Positions 1 through 16,460 are shown, counted from the stretch's first letter. The stretch is 64,000 nt of DNA from Flaccisagitta enflata (GCA_965153355.1 OZ231127.1:20398001-20462000), one strand, 5' to 3'. Notes: generated by a model from the letters alone, not told the origin. Translations and numbers: made by a program.

Positions 1-590
1 AGGAATTATTAAGTACATAAACTGTACATTAATGTATCACTTCTTTCGAAGTCACTTAACGTCACCGTTGATTGAATGAGAAGTTCTCGACCGCTTAAAA
101 GGCGAAAAAGCTGTATTCGGGATTTCACGCTTAAGGATCATTTCTACCCGATCCCGTCCTCAGCTTTCCCCAATTTCCATTATGTCTCAAGCTTTTAGAT
201 TTAGAACAGATAAATTTATCTTGACGTTGAACGGTGGATATCCTTCAAATAATGCCAGCTCAGATTTGAATGATAAACACTAAGAGCGCATCAAAATAGG
301 CACACACAACAACAAAGACTGGCACGAGCGAAAAAAAGGAATAAAATAAATTGCTAGGCTCACCCTCTTGATCGCCTCTTTTGCTCTGCTCTGCTCTGCT
401 CTCTCGGGGGTGTCTCTAATAATCCGATGTTATGCTGTGGAATGTTGCTTCATTTATCCTCCTTATTGTCCGCTTTTCCAATTTCTTTCCACTTTTTCCT
501 CTCTATTTTTTCGTGTGTCTGTCTGGCTGACTGTCTTGGTCGTTCTGTCTCTCTTTGTCTCTTTTTGTCTCTCTCTGTCTCATTCTGTCG
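1..590. other. Non-coding, no feature seen
   Basis: No gene or repeat family recognised. The only open frames come from the C/T-rich stretch that follows. Sequence is ordinary AT-rich non-coding DNA. Confidence 0.5.
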
Positions 591-593
591 TTC

Positions 594-660
<67 letters not shown>

Positions 661-708
661 TTTCTTTTCTCTCTCTCTCTATCTCTCTCTCTCTCTCTTT
701 TCCTTCCA
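590..708. repeat. (CT)n microsatellite with poly-T
   Basis: About 60 bp of CT dinucleotides, then a T run and a second imperfect CT tract. It generates Ser/Leu-rich or Arg/Glu-rich reading frames with no coding value. Confidence 0.9.
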
Positions 709-1283
709 TTCCGTAAGAGATAGTCTTTTTCCCCTTCCATCACCGATCGTTAATTTTCATATGAGACATTATTATGCAAAACAGAAACAGTCCGACTTTT
801 TCGGAAGAAGAAGAACAAGTGACGCGGGGTCACAATATCGTTGCGCGTGGATGGGCAGGGGCATCCAACCCCTAACCACAACCCACACCCACAAAAAAGC
901 ATCTAAAATACAGTGGACTACCGCCTTTTCGTCACCTGATTTAACGACATTTCGGATTTAACATCCAAGTTTCTTTGGTCCTAAATTTTTGCAGGTTTTT
1001 TTATTGCTAATTTTACCTGATTTAACGACACCTGATATAACAGCCAAACCTGATTTAAAGTCACTATTTTCAGGTCCCTAGGAATTTTTTTCCTCAATTT
1101 AGTGACATTGACATTTTATTCATGTGATTCTTTTATTTTGAATTTTCATTGAAGCTTTGATATATCATTTCTATGAATTAAACTAAGACTTTAAACACAA
1201 AAGTGAACAAAATAACAGCTTAGGAATGAAAAAAAAACTGAACAAAAAGATGAAATTATCATTAGTAGATTAACTTTTTATTG

Positions 1284-1540
1284 AAACAGGGCCAACACCT
1301 TACAGTCGCATGCAGTAGTTAAGACCATAAGATCAAAAGACTAAAAGACTAAAAGACCAATAGACTAAGACACTAAATGGAAATTGTCTTGAAATAACCT
1401 AAAATAACTTAAGATAACTAAAAAATGATTTAATATGACATAAAACAAAAAAAAAGTTAAGCGTGACGGACCGACGGACTGACTGACCAACCAACAGACC
1501 GACGGACAGAGCGGGTCATAGTTGCGTGCATGCGACTAAA
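1284..1540 (+). repeat. Family A dispersed repeat, copy 1 (diverged)
   Basis: It begins with AACAGGGCCAACACC followed by CAGTCGCATGC. It carries a middle section of ACTAAAAG-like units and then GACCGACGGACTGAC tetranucleotide repeats. It ends at the family's hairpin-like terminus GTTGCGTGCATGCGACTAAA. Compare the better-preserved copies at 3106, 3535 and 27741. Confidence 0.65.
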
Positions 1541-1654
1541 TATTTAAATCAAAATCAGCGATTTTTTGAATGATATTTTTCATCCAACAAATTACTCATG
1601 GTATCTTATACCTATTCTTTTACATGCCATCGTGAGTTTTTACATGGCTGACTG

Positions 1655-1725
1655 TCTTGTTTGTTTATCTGTCTGTCTTTCTGTTTGTCTGTCTGTCTGT
1701 CTGTCTGCCTGCTGTCTGGGTTTCT
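1655..1725. repeat. (TCTG)n microsatellite
   Basis: Imperfect tetranucleotide array. It lies inside the right part of the Tigger-like element. Confidence 0.8.
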
Positions 1726-2086
1726 GTTTGTCTTTAGCTCTGACTGTTTCTATGTTTGTTGCCCATTTGCATAAATGCTTGAAAACTATGATAATCAATT
1801 AGAAACTGATGCTAGTCTTAATTGCTCATGAAGCAGAGATAATGAATGTGAGAAAATTAGAAATTCGATTTAACAACATTCGGATTTAACGACCAAAAAT
1901 CCTTAGTCCCTTCAGGGTCGTTAAATCGGGTTCCCACTGTACGCGTATTCCCAGTTTTCGACTCATGTCCATGGACCAAGCTGATCGCACCCTAGCAACA
2001 AAGACAACAACATGCATTAGGTTAAAAAACCCTTATTACAGTTCACAGAAAGCAAAATAAAAAAGTTTTAAATTCATAATACAGTA

Positions 2087-2651
2087 TGTTTATTCTCAAA
2101 TGAAACGAAAGATGACGGTATAAATCAAAAACGAATTGAGATAATCAAATTCCGAAAAAAGTTCCTGAAAGAGTATGTTCCGGCATTTATTGTGCAAAAT
2201 CTTAGTCTTTGGGGTCAAATAGTTTAGCTTTAATCTGCATTTGAAGATAAAAAATGAATTGTTATTTGTTACTTTTTCCCACTGGAGACGAAAGATGAAA
2301 TTTTTAAATTTTGCTATTTTTTCAACAAAAATGGTAATTCTTTATCTCAACAGGCAATGTATGTGGTATTTCTGATAGCAGATAAGGTTTTTCTTGCTTA
2401 CTGGTTCAAATTAACTAAAAAATCTCAAAAAACAATTTTTTTTGGACTGAAAATAGAAGAAAATTAAGTGATATTGTGATTTTTACAATTTTGCTTTAAA
2501 TGCGGATTGAAGCTAGACTAATTGAGATCTAAGGCTAACATTTGGCACAAACAATTGCCAGACCATACTTTTTCAGGAACTTTTTTCAAAATTTGAACTC
2601 AATTCATTTAGGATTTATGCCGTAATCTTTCGTTTCATTTGAGAATAAACA
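2087..2651. mobile_element. TA-flanked MITE with long terminal inverted repeats
   Basis: Left terminus TGTTTATTCTCAAATGAAAC is mirrored at the right end, and the inverted similarity continues for about 165 bp (both arms hold AAAAAAGTTCCTGAAA). TA flanks both ends (2085-2086 and 2652-2653). Interior about 250 bp, no coding frame. The structure fits a non-autonomous Tc1/mariner-type element. Confidence 0.8.
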
Positions 2652-3105
2652 TAATAAAACAGAATAAACATAATAATCTTTCGACGTGCCTCAAAGTTGC
2701 TACCGTCTCACTGGCCCAGAAGATATTTCTTGTCTCTTCATATCTCCAAGCAGAAAATGATATGTAAGTCAATACTTTGCCGACCAGTAGGGTTTGAGAA
2801 AAAAAATTGGTCTTTGTGCCTAATGTTACTTATTTTTATTTATAATGAAGTAAATATCTCAAAACTTCACAAGACGTTCCTACACTTTATGATTAGGTGA
2901 TACATTTTGGTTATTAAGTCCTGATAATAAGAAAAACACAAATTTTTAAATATTATTTGAATGCTCATTTTTGCATGATTTTCGTTGATTTGCTAAAAAG
3001 TCCATCAATTTATTTCCTCGTGACTACGTAGCTCATCCAAATTTGGATAGAGAGTTCTAACCTCAGTTAAATTCCAGATGATAAAGGAGAGTGAAAGAAA
3101 AAGAG

Positions 3106-3337
3106 AACAAAGCCGGATACACAGCTACCATAGTTGCGTGCGGGTGGGCAGGAGCAGTGCTGGAGAAGGTCACTAGGGCATCTGGGCAGGAGCAGTATGC
3201 TCAAAAAGTTAAAAAACACCGAGAAAGGGGACCAACAGACCGACTGATTGTACAACCGACCGACCGACCGACCGACCGACCGACCGACTGACGGACGGAC
3301 CGACATATGGGGTGCAGAGATAGCACGCGACTAAAAT
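3106..3337 (+). repeat. Family A dispersed repeat, copy 2
   Basis: Order of parts: AACAAAGCCGGATACACAGC, GTTGCGTGCGGGTGGGCAGG, GGGCAGGAGCAGT, a run of (CCGA)n, then GGTGCAGAG and the terminus AGCACGCGACTAAAA. This is one of the two most complete copies. Its neighbour at 3535 is the same repeat in opposite orientation. Confidence 0.85.
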
Positions 3338-3534
3338 TGTAGCTGCTGAGATGCGATATCGCACTTCAGCAGTATTGGCCTTAAATGAGGGTTTTTACCA
3401 GACCTCAGCAGTCCCCCCCATGGGAGCAACGGACCGACGGACGGACCAACGAACCCACGGACCAATGAATCAACGGATGGACAAAGCCTCTTATAGAATT
3501 GCGTGTCCGCAACTATAAAGAACATTTGCGCGCT

Positions 3535-3777
3535 TTTTAGTCGCGTGCTACGCAACACTACACCCCGCTTTGTCCGTCCGTCGGTCGGTCGGTCGGTCGG
3601 TCGGTCGGTTGGTCGGTCGGTCGGTTGGTTGGTCGGTCGGTCGGTTTGTCCCCATTTTACTTTTTTTATGTTTTTGCGGTCTTTGGCCTCACTGCACTTG
3701 CCCAAGTGCTTTAGTAACTCAAATACTGCCCCTGCCCACCCGCACGCGACTGAGGTAGCCGTGTATCCGGCCTTGTT
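3535..3777 (-). repeat. Family A dispersed repeat, copy 3 (inverted)
   Basis: Begins TTTTAGTCGCGTGC, then CACCCCGCTTTGTCCG, a (GGTC)n core, a T-rich segment ending TTTTTGCGGTC, CTGCCCCTGCCCACCCGCA, and finally GCCGTGTATCCGGCCTTGTT. It is the reverse of copy 2. Between them, 3340-3534 holds another decayed piece ending in TTGCGTGTCCGCAACTA. Confidence 0.85.
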
Positions 3778-4227
3778 CCTGGCACAAATGGGCGATAATG
3801 TTCGTCTATTATTAACATCGTAATTTCTCGAAGATTAAGAAACGAACCCAGGGGTGACTTTTACCGTTGCAGCGGCAATTACAAGTATTACTATCAACTA
3901 GCGTATTGCCATCATCTGATCTGAATTTGAATGGAAAAGTGAGATCATGATGTTCCAATTCATTCACAAAAAAAAAACCTTAAAAAAAAAAGAATTGCTT
4001 AAGTTAAAAACACACAAAACGCGCAAAAGAGGGCGAAGCTTTTAGAAGAGATCTTTAAGAGAGAGAAGAGAACTTTTTTCGTGAAATTCAAATTACAGCC
4101 TTTGGTCTATTTAGCTGCAATCCCCGCTGAGACCTCTCTCCGATCATTTTCCTATCGCCTCTAAATATTCTTTAATTCAAACCCAATTTTCATTTCTTTT
4201 TTTATTTCTTCTTGTTCTTTTTTTCTG

Positions 4228-4264
<37 letters not shown>
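4228..4264. repeat. (CT)n microsatellite
   Basis: Perfect CT dinucleotide run of about 37 bp. Confidence 0.9.
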
Positions 4265-4267
<3 letters not shown>

Positions 4268-4456
4268 ACAATAAAAAAAAGCTCTTCTTCTAAATATGCA
4301 GTTCTTAAGGTTATGGCATCACTTTTTTTACCTTTCCGGTCTTCTACGCAACTCAGCAATTTTCTTCTCAGTTCCAACTAAGTCTCAAGTGACTTATCTT
4401 GAGCGTTTTTTTTTTTCTTTTGTAACTCCATGGGACACTAAAAATACACGAGCTCG

Positions 4457-5106
<650 letters not shown>

Positions 5107-5477
5107 TTACCTGGTTGTGTGTATCTTCTCTCGTGTAACTATTTGAGCATGAATTTGAAACGACCTCTCCTACAAATCGGAAAGTAATCTTTTTTTTTCC
5201 TTTGCAACGCACGCGTGAATGTGATTGAGACAGATCGTCTGTTTGTTTGTATTTCTGTCCGTCTGTTTGTTCGTTGGTCCTTTCGCACGCGCTCTTCAAT
5301 AAAGGCGACTATCGCCGACCGAAAAGAAAAGTTGTAGAGGGGAGTCTTGTTTTCAGAGCATATTCTTCTGTGTGTGCATCTCATGCAAGTTTGTCTGTTT
5401 GTCTGTCTGTTTTTGTTAATCAATCTCTGTCTCTCTTTGACTCTTTTTCCTCTCTGTCTTCCTCTCTTTTTTAGTGT

Positions 5478-5730
<253 letters not shown>

Positions 5731-6137
5731 TTCTGTCTGCTTTCTGTCTGTCTCTCTGTCTATGTATGTCTGTGTGCGTTCAAGTGTGTATTCATGTACG
5801 TAGGCGCAAGACTGTCAGCGCACGTGTGTGAGTTTGAAAATTTCTAAAGCGGACGCACCTTCTTGTTTTACAACTTTCCATTGACCTTGTTACGCTTGTG
5901 TACCTATACCACGAACCGTCTCACAATTTCCAATTCCACCCAAGTTAAACTCGACTCTGCTCTTCACTTATCTTGCGCAAACAAAAGTTGTGTAATCCAA
6001 TATCTAAAATTGCTTCTCTTAAAGTCTTATCGCGATTTTTTTCTGACAAGTGCAAAAAAAAGCCAGATTTTATCGTTCCATATATTCCTTCATATTCGTA
6101 CAATATCACCTCCGGCATTCACATTCTGAACAACCTC

Positions 6138-6630
6138 TTTTTGGGCAGATGTCCCGTAGAACACAGGGAGGAATTTCCAGACATCCATCCGTCCATCCTT
6201 CCGTGCACCCCCCCCCATTGACCATCAAGGCCTCAAATTGGCCCTCTCAGGCCTCAAATCAGCCCTCAAGGCTTCAAATCAGCCCCTTCCCCATGCATCA
6301 AATCTGCCCTGTAGACCTCAAATCTGCCCTCCTGACATTAAATCTGCCTTTCAAGCATCAAGTCCACCCTCCTTGACCCAAAATTGCCCTCCAAACCCCA
6401 AATCTGCTCTCTCAGCCTAAATTCTGCCCTCCAGCCCTCAAATATGCCTTTAAGTGGCCTAAATCAGTCATCTAAGGCCTTAAATATGCCCCCTCAGGAT
6501 GTGCGGAAATTCACCCCTGTGTTCTACAGGACATCGGTCTTTTGGGGCCGCTGCCCATCTCTCACTCCACTTCTTCACTGCATCACTCCAAGCAGGGCAT
6601 TGGGTACCGCTGACCATGTGCGATCCTTGG
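6138..6630 (-). repeat. Family B repeat, copy 1: tandem core between inverted arms
   Basis: Left arm GGGCAGATGTCCCGTAGAAC and right arm (other strand) GGGCAGCGGCCCC, then GATGTCCTGTAGAACACAGG, enclose about 12 imperfect units of a 20-30-bp motif of the type CCTCAAATCTGCCCT. Beyond the right arm is the family's outer segment, on the other strand GGTCAGCGGTACCCAATGCC. Other copies are at 16655, 17527 and 18234. Confidence 0.75.
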
Positions 6631-6639
6631 ATGACTAGT

Positions 6640-8725
6640 TTTCAATCTATCTTCCTTTCATGTCTACTCGTTTCATATTCCAGTTACAAACGCAAGTCTT
6701 CAAGCGGCCTTGTCCGTCTGTTGGTCCACGGGTTTGTCAGTTGGAAACGCTCGCGTCGAAAAGGATCAAAACGCGCATTTCAGCTTCTGTCGCCTCTTCC
6801 CCCCCCCCCCCCATCTTCGCAACGATAATGTAAGCCCGGGTTGTACTTGTTTTGTGTAGTCGTGTGCGGTGTGTTTGGTCGCATTCCGCATCGGTCTGTA
6901 CGCCTATCCATCTACTGCTGGTACATGATACAACGGCTCTACTTTCACATAAATTGGTGGTTGCTATGATTTGGTAAGTTTAAAATGTGCCATTTGCTCA
7001 TGCATTAATCAATCAGTTGATCTCAATCAGAAATATACCTGTAAAGAGTTACAGTAGGTGAGCAGATGCAGATATTTTCCGTTGCGCACTAGCACAATCG
7101 CTTCTCGACAAACCACATTCAAAAAGAAGCAGAAATAGAGTAACAAAGGTTCAATTGTAGTCAGATCTCTTCAAAAAGTTTTAAAGACCACCAAAAAAAA
7201 AGACGAAGCGCCTGATAAAGCTTGAGAAAATTATGTAAAGTTGTGTAAGGGAGGGGGGAGGAATGGTGGATTGAGCCTTTTTGGGTGGTTGTGGGGTGGA
7301 AAAACGTTGGATAGTAGATGCGTTATTTATCTTTGGCTCGGGTAACCTGGTTCTTTATGAAATGGGAGAGGGGTGAGGGACCTTACGCCGTGAGAAAATG
7401 CTGAGACATCAAAGGTTTGGTAATTTGCAGAATAATTCATTTTTAATGCTCTTGCTAGAAAAAAAAGATTGCTTGTTTTTGCATCTGTTCAGTAAGAGGA
7501 CAACCAGTAACGGCTTTTGCAGCACCTGTCTAGTGTCTAAACATTTTGTTTTCATCTTTATCCTCATCAGGTTAGTTTTTATTTGGTTAGTTAATTTAAT
7601 ATCAGATTTTGAATTGGTCTTTCCATCAGTCCGTCTGTGATATTTTTTTATAGGAAGCAGTCTTAGCATTACAGTTACTACCATTCTCCAACATATTTAT
7701 GCAACAATTGGTTCAATGTTCGATGTTCAATGTTGCTTCTCTAACTTGTTTTTCTAAACACTAAATGAGAAAAAAAAAACAATACAGTATCAATGATGAA
7801 ATATCAACCATTATCAATTCGTACAGTGACTGCGTATAGAGTGTGTAGAGCGCTGGCATTTTTTTTTTTTTTTTTTTTTTTGACCAACGGTTTAGTTGGA
7901 ACTTGAAAGCACTCTCTCTTTTCTCTCAAGAGCTTATTGTTATCGCTGAGGGGGTTAACTTTTTGCGTGCATAGAAATTGGTTGGGAGATTTCGATTCCA
8001 TTTTCTGCTGACTGTAAACTGGCAGAAAAACATTTTTTTTCTTCTTTTAAATGGATTTTGAGGAAAGAAAAAAAAACATTTTTAAAAACCCGCGAAGGAA
8101 AATATCCCCTTTTTAATGCCCCAAGCAAGATTTTTTCCGCTCAAGGAAAGGTTGCTTTCAATGCCTTATTTCATAAATCTTCTAAAGAGACAGAGAGAGA
8201 GAGACAGAATGGGAAAAAGAAAGAGAATTATCATTATTATCTTTCTTTTTTTTTCAATTCTTTCAAATTTTAAGAAGGTAAATGATATTCTTTTTAAAAA
8301 GTGGGAGGAGTTGGCGTAAAAATAACAGGAATTAGGGGCTTTTGACTCAATCCAACGCCTTCTAATGTGTAAAAATTGGCTGCGGAAAAAAAAGACATGT
8401 AGCTTCTCCGTCCTTATATGTTATTGTTTGTCTATACACGTGTTCATTCGTTTCTTAAGTCACGCTCAGTGGGAACTTGACTTGATGAAAAGCTTTTCGC
8501 TAATTTCGGTCCATCTGTCTTTTTCTGCATTCTGATCATTTCAATCAGTTTTACCGTATCTTGCAATGCTGATGGTGGCAAAACTACACCAAAGAAGTCG
8601 ATCTTGCTAAAAAAAGACACTGCCCTTCAGTGGATTTATTTCAATCTTTTTTTAAATTCAAACAATAAAGAAATGTGTTGAAACAAGAGCTCATCGGCAA
8701 TATATTGCTTGCGTCAAGCTTTATT
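6640..8725. other. Non-coding, no gene recognised
   Basis: AT-rich sequence with T and A runs (for example 7859-7881). Short open frames up to 91 codons show no family resemblance or splice-linked continuation. Confidence 0.5.
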
Positions 8726-8728
8726 CAA

Positions 8729-8730
<2 letters not shown>

Positions 8731-8821
<91 letters not shown>
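8731..8821. repeat. (GA)n microsatellite
   Basis: About 90 bp of perfect GA repeat. Confidence 0.95.
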
Positions 8822-8822
<1 letters not shown>

Positions 8823-8894
8823 AAAAGACAGGTCGACACACAGATAGTAAGACACGTTGAATGGTAAACAGTGACTAGTGGGAAAGAGGAGAAA

Positions 8895-8928
8895 GATAGA
8901 TAGATAGAAGATTAAATAGATACATAGT

Positions 8929-9008
<80 letters not shown>

Positions 9009-9030
9009 CAGATAGATAGAAAGGTAGATA
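8895..9030. repeat. (GATA)n microsatellite
   Basis: TAGA/GATA tetranucleotide array, perfect between about 8931 and 9007, with decayed units on both sides. Confidence 0.95.
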
Positions 9031-9389
9031 AAAAGGCAAGATCGAAAGATAACCAATTTTTGATTGACAAACGAGAGAGTCCCAGCAGAGAAGGACTTCG
9101 GGCGATAGGGCATAAATTCTCTCCCTTTGCTCTTCAATTTAAAAAAAAAAAATCATCAAAACCGATTGTGGATCTAATCTGGAAGCATTTGAACTCCTTT
9201 TCGTCTTCCGATGATATTTTGGCACCAAATCGGACCTTTTTTCTCTCATTTCATATACAGGATGCATTTTTGCCATTTTGATAAGAATCCTAATAATTCG
9301 TAAATCTTTCTTTTGATTTGAGTCTGGCTTCGATCGGGTGTCGTTTTTAGTGGTTCAATTTCTCGCACAAAAATCGCACCTTTAAATGA

Positions 9390-9512
9390 AACAAGGCCGG
9401 ATACATGACATTACAGTCGCGGACGGTCGGACAGGGGCGGTATAATAATGCAAAAATCAGTTCGCAATTCAACAATGTTACTGACCCACGGACCGACCGA
9501 CACAGCAATGTG
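9390..9512 (+). repeat. Family A repeat, copy 4 (partial)
   Basis: Has the ACAAGGCCGGATACATGAC end, CAGTCGCGGACGGTCGGACA and a short GACCGACCGACA core. The far hairpin end is not clearly present. A second decayed piece follows at 9635-9700 with GAATTGCGAGGACGC. Confidence 0.7.
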
Positions 9513-10019
9513 GAACTAAACAAGGTGTAGAAATATCCAATAAGTGCGTTGTCTTAAGAGTTCAGAGAAAAGTAATGGGGGGAAAAACAAAAAAATCGCC
9601 AGCATGAAAAAAAAGAATTAGCATTTCAGATCTGTGGACCTACCCACTTTCGTATGGACCTATCTACGGACACAGACACCCTCTTGTAGAATTGCGAGGA
9701 CGCATTTAAAAACTGAAACAACTGACTCAATGATAGATTTAACATGTAACATATTAAAACCTTGAGTCTCTTGTGGAGATGAGTGGACGTCGGTTACCTA
9801 ACTTGGTTTCCCTTTCTGAGCCTTTTTACATAGTATCACGATTCTATTGACTGGTACATGTTTCCTCTTGAGTCCTCAATTTTTTTACCAATACAAAATA
9901 TGTTATGCAAGTTCTTTCAAGTGTCAATTTTTTATCAAAAAGTTTCCATTTATCCAGATTTTTTTCATGTTCCAATCTGCAAAAGTGGTTATCAAAGTTC
10001 GACTTTTTCAACCAGAAAG

Positions 10020-10457
<438 letters not shown>

Positions 10458-10777
10458 GAAATGAAATAGTGTATACTTCCGCGAGACTGTACAAGTCTAA
10501 GGGAGTCATGTCAGCATTGCATTGGATTAGATTCTGATATATCTTTGTCTTCATGCTGAGTTTTCTTGCTTCCACGAACTTGTAACGCGGAAGTGCTGAT
10601 ACAAAACTGTATCAGAATAATGATTATCGCGGACACAGTAATTATAAGCGGACAAACAGACAGATTCATTTCGTCTTTAGTTGAGATGTGCTTTGTCTTT
10701 GGGTTTTCTCCGCGTAATGTACGGCTGCACGCCGCGCTTGGGTGCCAAACGCCGCGCCTCCGCAAATTTCCTCGATC

Positions 10778-11096
<319 letters not shown>

Positions 11097-11129
11097 TTTG
11101 TCTTGTATTCAAAGTTGTTTCGCACCCGT

Positions 11130-11436
11130 CGATGCTCATCGTGAACGTCAATCGCCAACCGGAAGGAATGAAAAAGCGAGGGGCGGCTTTCAGAGTAGTG
11201 TGGCATCACACGTTGACTAGTCCAACATACACTACACCACTCACCCACCTGAGAGAAGCCTCTAGGAGCTGAAGGCGGGCCAAAGCGACGATAGTCCTGA
11301 TTGCGTCTGATTTGCATTGTCTTCCGGGTATTTCGAGATTGATGTATATTCGCCGTTGCTGTATTCACTTCACTTGCTTCCTCGAACTGCCGCTGTTGCA
11401 GATGCGCGCATTCCCATTCTTCCTTGGTCTGCTCCG

Positions 11437-11525
<89 letters not shown>

Positions 11526-11607
11526 ATCGCTGCTGGCCGTTGTTGTTGCTGCTGCTGTTGCTTGCTGTTGCTGTTGCTGTTGTTGTTGTTGTTGTTATAT
11601 TATGGTT

Positions 11608-11697
<90 letters not shown>

Positions 11698-11974
11698 GCT
11701 GTTGTTGCTGTTGTTGTTGTCGATGTAGTTACCGTTGCCGTTGTCGTTATGTTGAAGCTCCCGCAGCGTTCACTCAATAGGAACACCGACGAAGACCGGA
11801 AAGAATCAGAAACGGGGATCGATTTTCAGTGGATTGGCATCATGTGTTGACCCGGTCAACATACACTTCATCAAATTAACCCACCTGAGAGAGACCTCTA
11901 GGAGCTGAAGGCAGGAATATGTGACGAGGATCTCCATCTTGCTGCTACCATTGTTGATGTTGTTGTTGTCGTAT

Positions 11975-12057
<83 letters not shown>

Positions 12058-12086
12058 ATCGTTGTTGTTGCTGTCGTTGTTGTTGC

Positions 12087-12147
<61 letters not shown>

Positions 12148-12153
12148 ATTGTT

Positions 12154-12232
<79 letters not shown>

Positions 12233-12502
12233 CTGTTGTTGCTGTTGTTGTTGTCGATGTAGTTACCGTTGCCGTTATGTTGAAGCTCCCGCAGCGTTCA
12301 CTCAATAGGAACACCGACGAAGACCGGAAAGAATCAGAAACGGGGATCGATTTTCAGTGGATTGGCATCATGTGTTGACCCGGTCAACATACACTTCATC
12401 AAATTAACCCACCTGAGAGAGACCTCTAGGAGCTGAAGGCGGGAATATGTGACGAGGATCTCCATCTTGCTGCTACCATTGTTGATGTTGTTGTTGTCGT
12501 AT

Positions 12503-12548
<46 letters not shown>

Positions 12549-12577
12549 GGTTGTTGTTGTTGTTGTTGTTGTTGCTT
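11130..12577. repeat. TTG-array locus with a triplicated unique segment
   Basis: A unique segment of about 250 bp, holding AGAGACCTCTAGGAGCTGAA and CATGTGTTGACCCGGTCAAC, occurs nearly identically at about 11720-11970 and 12255-12500, a spacing of about 530 bp. An older, more diverged copy lies at about 11120-11300. TTG arrays (11437-11526, 11603-11735, 11965-12256, 12478-12577) fill the gaps. I see no gene in it. Confidence 0.85.
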
Positions 12578-12635
12578 TGTAAGTGGTTTCATCTTTTATC
12601 ACGAATGACATCTAAGGCGGAAGCGTTTTCTCTGA

Positions 12636-12952
<317 letters not shown>

Positions 12953-12954
12953 AC

Positions 12955-14979
<2,025 letters not shown>

Positions 14980-15989
14980 CACTGTATGGCCTAACGGTAG
15001 TTACTCGGAAAAAATGCCTCGGCATAGTGGCCCATACTGGGTGGTAGTATGGACCATCCCCAATACATCCATAGTAAGAGCCAAATGTTCTACTTGGAAA
15101 TTAGGCCAAAATGGCCTAATATGCCCATTTCTCAGGTCATTTGGGCTCTACCATGGGATTCGCGGCTATTTTTTTCTATTTTTTTCTTTTGTATGACTAT
15201 TTTTTTCTCTGAAACTGATGCCAACAGATATCTTATCACCCATGGATACTTGCCTGGCCAAGGCAAATATAAATCAGGTCAAATTGACCTAATATGTCCT
15301 GATTTAAGGCCAAAAATCCATTTTAAATAGTGAAAGGATTTAAAAATATCTAGTTATGCTTTTATTCTCCGGAACTGTTATGTCAGGTTATATTTTCTGT
15401 ATGGGTATACCCCTACATTGAGCAGTCTAAATATCAGGCCAAAATGACCTAATGTGGCCTAATAAACTTGTTTTTCATTCTAAAAAAACATGTTTGCAAG
15501 CATGAAGAATTTGACAACAATTTTGTATCAGTTTTTTTTCTCCAGGACTTTTAGCCCGGTGGTGTGCTTACTGGACAAATGCTTGTTCGGTTTGCCCAAC
15601 TAATAACCTGGTCTAAAACTCTAGATACGCTGATGTGGCCAGATTTCAGATAATCCTTAGTCGCTGGCTAAGTGACTCTATAAGAGGCTGTGTAAGTTGG
15701 AAAGAAGGTCTGCTGTAACGCAAAGTTTGGGAGGAGGCAAAATCGACTGAAAATGTGGTTTCTGAGCACTGCTGCTCCTGCCAATCAAAATCACAGCCCC
15801 ATCCTGCCCCCAACTGCCCTTGCCCATCAACATAACTGCCCCTGCCCACCTACCATTGACTACTTATTAGCCGTGTACACGGCCTTGATTTGTCTTCTCC
15901 AGCCCATTTCTGGCATAAATGACATTGAAAGGACTATTTATCAATTGGTCACTTAAGACATAAGAATCACCTTAGGCTTAGTGAATATA

Positions 15990-16180
15990 TTGTTAGTCGC
16001 GTGCTAGCAACTCTACACCCTGCTTTGTCCGTCGGTTGGTCGGTCGGTCGGTCAGTTTTACTTTTTTTTATGTTTTTGCGGTCTTAAGCCTCACTGCACT
16101 TGCCTAAGTGCTTTAGTAACTCAAATACTGCCCCTGCCCACCCGCACGCAACTAAGGTAGCCGTGTATCCGGCCTTGTTA
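15990..16180 (-). repeat. Family A repeat, copy (inverted)
   Basis: TTAGTCGCGTGC, CACCCTGCTTTGTCCG, (GGTC)n, CTGCCCCTGCCCACCCGCA and GCCGTGTATCCGGCCTTGTT appear in the same order as at 3535-3777. A decayed piece with GCCGTGTACACGGCCTTG lies just upstream at about 15820-15893. Confidence 0.85.
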
Positions 16181-16294
16181 TCTTAGAAATGGGTAGTTAG
16201 AACGTACTGACAGACCAACCAACTGATACCATATAGTCATGAACTCACCACCAAACACATGGTCATAGAGTCACTAGTGCGTAATCAAATAAGC

Positions 16295-16460
16295 CTGCAG
16301 ATGGGCAGGAGCAGTGCTGAAGAAGCTCAGTAGGGCATCTGGGCAGGAGCAGTTTGCTCAAAAAGCGTAAAAACGCCAAAAAAGTAAAAGGGGAACGACC
16401 AACCAACCACCGACGGACCGACATAGCAGGCTGTAGAGTCGCGTAGCACGCGACTAAAAA
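16295..16460 (+). repeat. Family A repeat, copy
   Basis: Carries GGGCAGGAGCAGTGCTG, GGGCATCTGGGCAGGAGCAG, CCGACGGACCGACATAGCA and the terminus GAGTCGCGTAGCACGCGACT followed by AAAAA. An inverted partial copy begins at about 16511 (TTTTTAGTTGCGTGAAAGCG). Confidence 0.8.

Larger units (their letters stand above)
911..1939. mobile_element. Tigger/pogo-like non-autonomous element with nested repeat
   Basis: The left end begins CAGTGGACTACCGCC and carries several copies of a GATTTAACGAC motif. The right end, read on the other strand, begins CAGTGGGAACCCGATTTAAC. Each end is preceded by TA, the target duplication used by Tc1/mariner/pogo elements, and the termini resemble the Tigger inverted repeat. 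No transposase frame is present in the 1,029 bp, so it is non-autonomous or decayed. A family A repeat (1284-1540) sits inside it and is probably a later insertion. Confidence 0.75.
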
